Origin: Myxococcales bacterium
Lineage (GTDB): Bacteria > Myxococcota > Myxococcia > Myxococcales > Myxococcaceae
Assembly (NCBI GenBank): GCA_003153055.1
Contig: PMBV01000428.1
Coordinates: 1-5,654, forward strand
DNA: 5,654 nucleotides
Direction of reading: 5' to 3'
The position numbers and the translations under genes are program-made. Of this stretch, positions 4,063-5,654 are shown piece after piece; the stretch's first letter is position 1, and each line of letters opens with the position of its first letter. Under the pieces are notes generated by a model. The model worked only from the letters and a program-made list of their open reading frames with translations, did no database searches and was not told the origin of the DNA.

Positions 4063-5654
4063 TTATACCTTGAGCAGCACCCCGCGGGCCGAGGTCCCAG
4101 TGGCCCCGGTAATGGCTCGGACGTACGCCGCTGTCTGTGCCTCGTAGGCCAGGCGGTTGGGCTCCAAGTCCTCGTCGGTCTTGAACTCGACCACCGTCCA
4201 GCCTCCCTCGTCGGCGAAGGCGAGGTCGATGACCCCTTCGGTCACCTGTCCCTCTGGGCCTGGGTCAACCACCGGGGCCTCGCGACGCACCTCCCGGGCG
4301 CTTCGAGCCTGCGCCAGGAGCGGGTGCGACAGGGCTGCCTCCACCGCGTCGCCGGCGGAGACCACCTCATCGGGCGTGGCGAGGAGCGACCGGGCGTGCA
4401 CCGAGACGACGGCATCGATGGCCTGGCGGTCAGCGTCAAGGGGCACCTGGGCCAGCGTGGCGTGAACGAGCTCGCCGAAGCGCCGTCCGCCAGGGCGCCC
4501 GGTTCGAAAGACCTGGGTCTCTTCCAGCGCGATGGCCCCGGGAGTTGCGGGCACCGAGACCTCCCGGGCCACTTTGACCGTGAAGGTCTTGCGCTGGCCC
4601 ATGGCAACGGCGCCGTCGTGCGCCTCGCGCCAGGCGTGATGGGCAGCGCGGCTCTCGGCGGCCACCAGGGGCTCATCTTCGAGCGCCTCGGAGACCTCGA
4701 GACCCCCGAGGGGCTCCCGCGCCAGCTCCAGCTTCGAGGGGTCAAACCAGACGACGCGGTTCTTCCTCGACTGGGCCAGGTGCAGCCCTGGCCGCGGCAC
4801 GGTGCTGGGCGGAAAAGACTGCCGGTCGACGATGACGTCGGAGCCGAACGGCGGGCAACCGGGAGCCGCGCGAGGGTTTTCGAAACTGTCCTGGGCCGGC
4901 CAGACCGAGGGATCGAGCACCGACGTCCAGGTGTCGTCGAACCTCCGCTCTGACGAGACCGGCACCACCAGGAGATCCCTCGCCCGGGTCGCCGCGACGT
5001 AGGTCACCCGCACCGCCTCCTCGCGATCTCGCTCGCGCACCTCGACCTCGCGCTCCCTGAGCTGCGCGGGAACACAACCGGCGAGCGCATGCACCCAGAG
5101 GCCAGCGTCGGGGTCGACCCAGTGGCTGGGCTCGGGTCGGCTGATGGAGGCGGTGGGCTCGGCCAGCACCACCACGGGGAACTCGAGGCCCTTGGCCGCG
5201 TGCACCGTCATCATTCGCACCCCCTCGGTGCCCTCCTCGACGATGGGGGCCTCGGGCGCCTCGCCCTCCTCCGCCTCTTCCTCGAGAGCCTCGACCACGT
5301 CACGAAACGACGTGGCCCGCGCCTCGTGCCGGCTGGCGACCTCGGCGAGCTGGAGCACGTTGGCCAGGGCCTGCTGACCGCCGGCCCAGAGGGCGACGCC
5401 GACGTGGGCCCGAGTGGCCTCGAGGAGCTCGTTCAAGGTCGAGGCGGCGGGACGGCGATTTCGCTTTCGGTGCAGCCGGCCCAGCACCTCGAGGGCCGCC
5501 GCCACGTCGGAGAGGGCCTCGTCTTCGAGGCCACGCGGGAGCGGGTACAATGGATTGAGGCGCCGCACCCGATGGCGAAAGGTGAGGAGCTGATCATCGC
5601 TCAACGCGAAGAGGGGGCCCTTCAGGGTGGCGAAGACCGACAGCTCGTCATCGG
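4063..5654 (-). CDS. addA: AddA-type UvrD/RecB helicase-nuclease, C-terminal half (5' end outside window)
   Basis: This is a superfamily 1 helicase fused to a RecB-type nuclease, the kind that processes double-strand DNA ends with AddB for recombinational repair. The frame is open to base 5654: DDELSVFATLKGPLFALSD precedes the first internal ATG (5604), so that ATG is not the start. About 530 residues of a protein usually over 1,000 are visible, and helicase motifs I-IV lie outside. Numbering from the ATG at 5604, motif V is MMTVHAAKGLEFPVVVL (131-147) and motif VI is VRVTYVAATRARDLLVV (198-214). An acidic low-complexity stretch, ALEEEAEEGEAPEAP, occupies 106-120. The C-terminal nuclease shows the GELVHATL histidine (H381), GVIDLAF (D460), VVEFKT (E473-x-K475) and QTAAY (Q490, Y494), a complete PD-(D/E)XK set with QxxxY, so the nuclease should be active. 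Stop is TAA 4065-4063. No addB partner is visible, so a RecB-like or stand-alone member is the alternative. The kinase gene follows 47 nt downstream on the same strand. Confidence 0.93.
   Translation of the reverse strand, partial: DDELSVFATLKGPLFALSDDQLLTFRHRVRRLNPLYPLPRGLEDEALSDVAAALEVLGRLHRKRNRRPAASTLNELLEATRAHVGVALWAGGQQALANVLQLAEVASRHEARATSFRDVVEALEEEAEEGEAPEAPIVEEGTEGVRMMTVHAAKGLEFPVVVLAEPTASISRPEPSHWVDPDAGLWVHALAGCVPAQLREREVEVRERDREEAVRVTYVAATRARDLLVVPVSSERRFDDTWTSVLDPSVWPAQDSFENPRAAPGCPPFGSDVIVDRQSFPPSTVPRPGLHLAQSRKNRVVWFDPSKLELAREPLGGLEVSEALEDEPLVAAESRAAHHAWREAHDGAVAMGQRKTFTVKVAREVSVPATPGAIALEETQVFRTGRPGGRRFGELVHATLAQVPLDADRQAIDAVVSVHARSLLATPDEVVSAGDAVEAALSHPLLAQARSAREVRREAPVVDPGPEGQVTEGVIDLAFADEGGWTVVEFKTDEDLEPNRLAYEAQTAAYVRAITGATGTSARGVLLKV

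Noticed and set aside
1142..4147. A plus-strand frame of about 1,000 codons without a stop
   Set aside because: It runs antisense to the kinase and the membrane-protein gene, both supported by codon use and motifs. Its product is His/Arg/Pro-rich with no domain. Long open antisense frames are expected in very GC-rich DNA.
4324..4953. 209-codon plus-strand frame antisense to the AddA-like gene
   Set aside because: A compositional shadow of the helicase-nuclease gene. No ribosome-binding site or domain seen.
5602..5604. ATG at 5604 as the start of the AddA-like gene
   Set aside because: The frame continues upstream with family-like sequence (DDELSVFATLKGPLFALSD) to the window edge, and helicase motifs I-IV must lie outside.
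1..5654. CRISPR arrays, tRNA or rRNA genes, intact insertion sequences
   Set aside because: I saw no regularly spaced repeats, no tRNA cloverleaf or rRNA-like sequence and no transposase frame on either strand.

Overview
The window is very GC-rich DNA with dense coding, strong G/C preference at codon third positions and a eukaryote-like Ser/Thr kinase carrying FHA and PEGA-type modules. This combination suggests a member of the Myxococcota (myxobacteria-like). That assignment is inferred from gene content and composition, not from a marker gene.

Layout. Positions 1-663 (+) hold the C-terminal quarter of the excinuclease ATPase UvrA, which enters from outside the window. Positions 664-772 are non-coding and contain two G/C-rich stem-loops, one of which may end the uvrA transcript. 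Positions 773-1290 (-) hold what looks like a dying two-gene cassette. It has the last 90 codons of an OLD/RloA-like AAA ATPase, whose stop codon shares its final G with a GTG start of an RloB-like gene. The RloB-like gene keeps a good N-terminal motif and then loses recognisable family sequence. Positions 1291-1497 show no convincing gene. Positions 1498-1992 (-) encode a small unrecognised membrane protein. Positions 2006-4015 (-) encode a complete 669-residue FHA / Ser-Thr kinase / TM / PEGA-like receptor kinase. Positions 4063-5654 (-) encode the C-terminal half of an AddA-type UvrD helicase-nuclease whose start lies beyond the right edge.

How the genes relate. The three intact minus-strand genes run addA-like, kinase, small membrane protein, with a 47-nt gap and then a 13-nt gap (or a short overlap if an upstream start is used). 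This is compatible with one transcript. The kinase and the small membrane protein are the more plausible functional pair, because both sit in the inner membrane and are tightly spaced. UvrA (nucleotide excision repair) and the AddA-like protein (double-strand break end processing) are both repair enzymes, but they lie on opposite strands with a decayed region between them, so no functional link is claimed.

The most unusual part is 773-1330. It holds the decayed putative phage-defence pair, a 10-bp inverted repeat that brackets its recognisable part, and a small hairpin beside a strong Shine-Dalgarno/ATG on the opposite strand, just outside the truncation point. I do not see an intact undescribed system in this window. 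The kinase does show two non-consensus residues at normally conserved sites (FHA arginine and first glycine of the P-loop).
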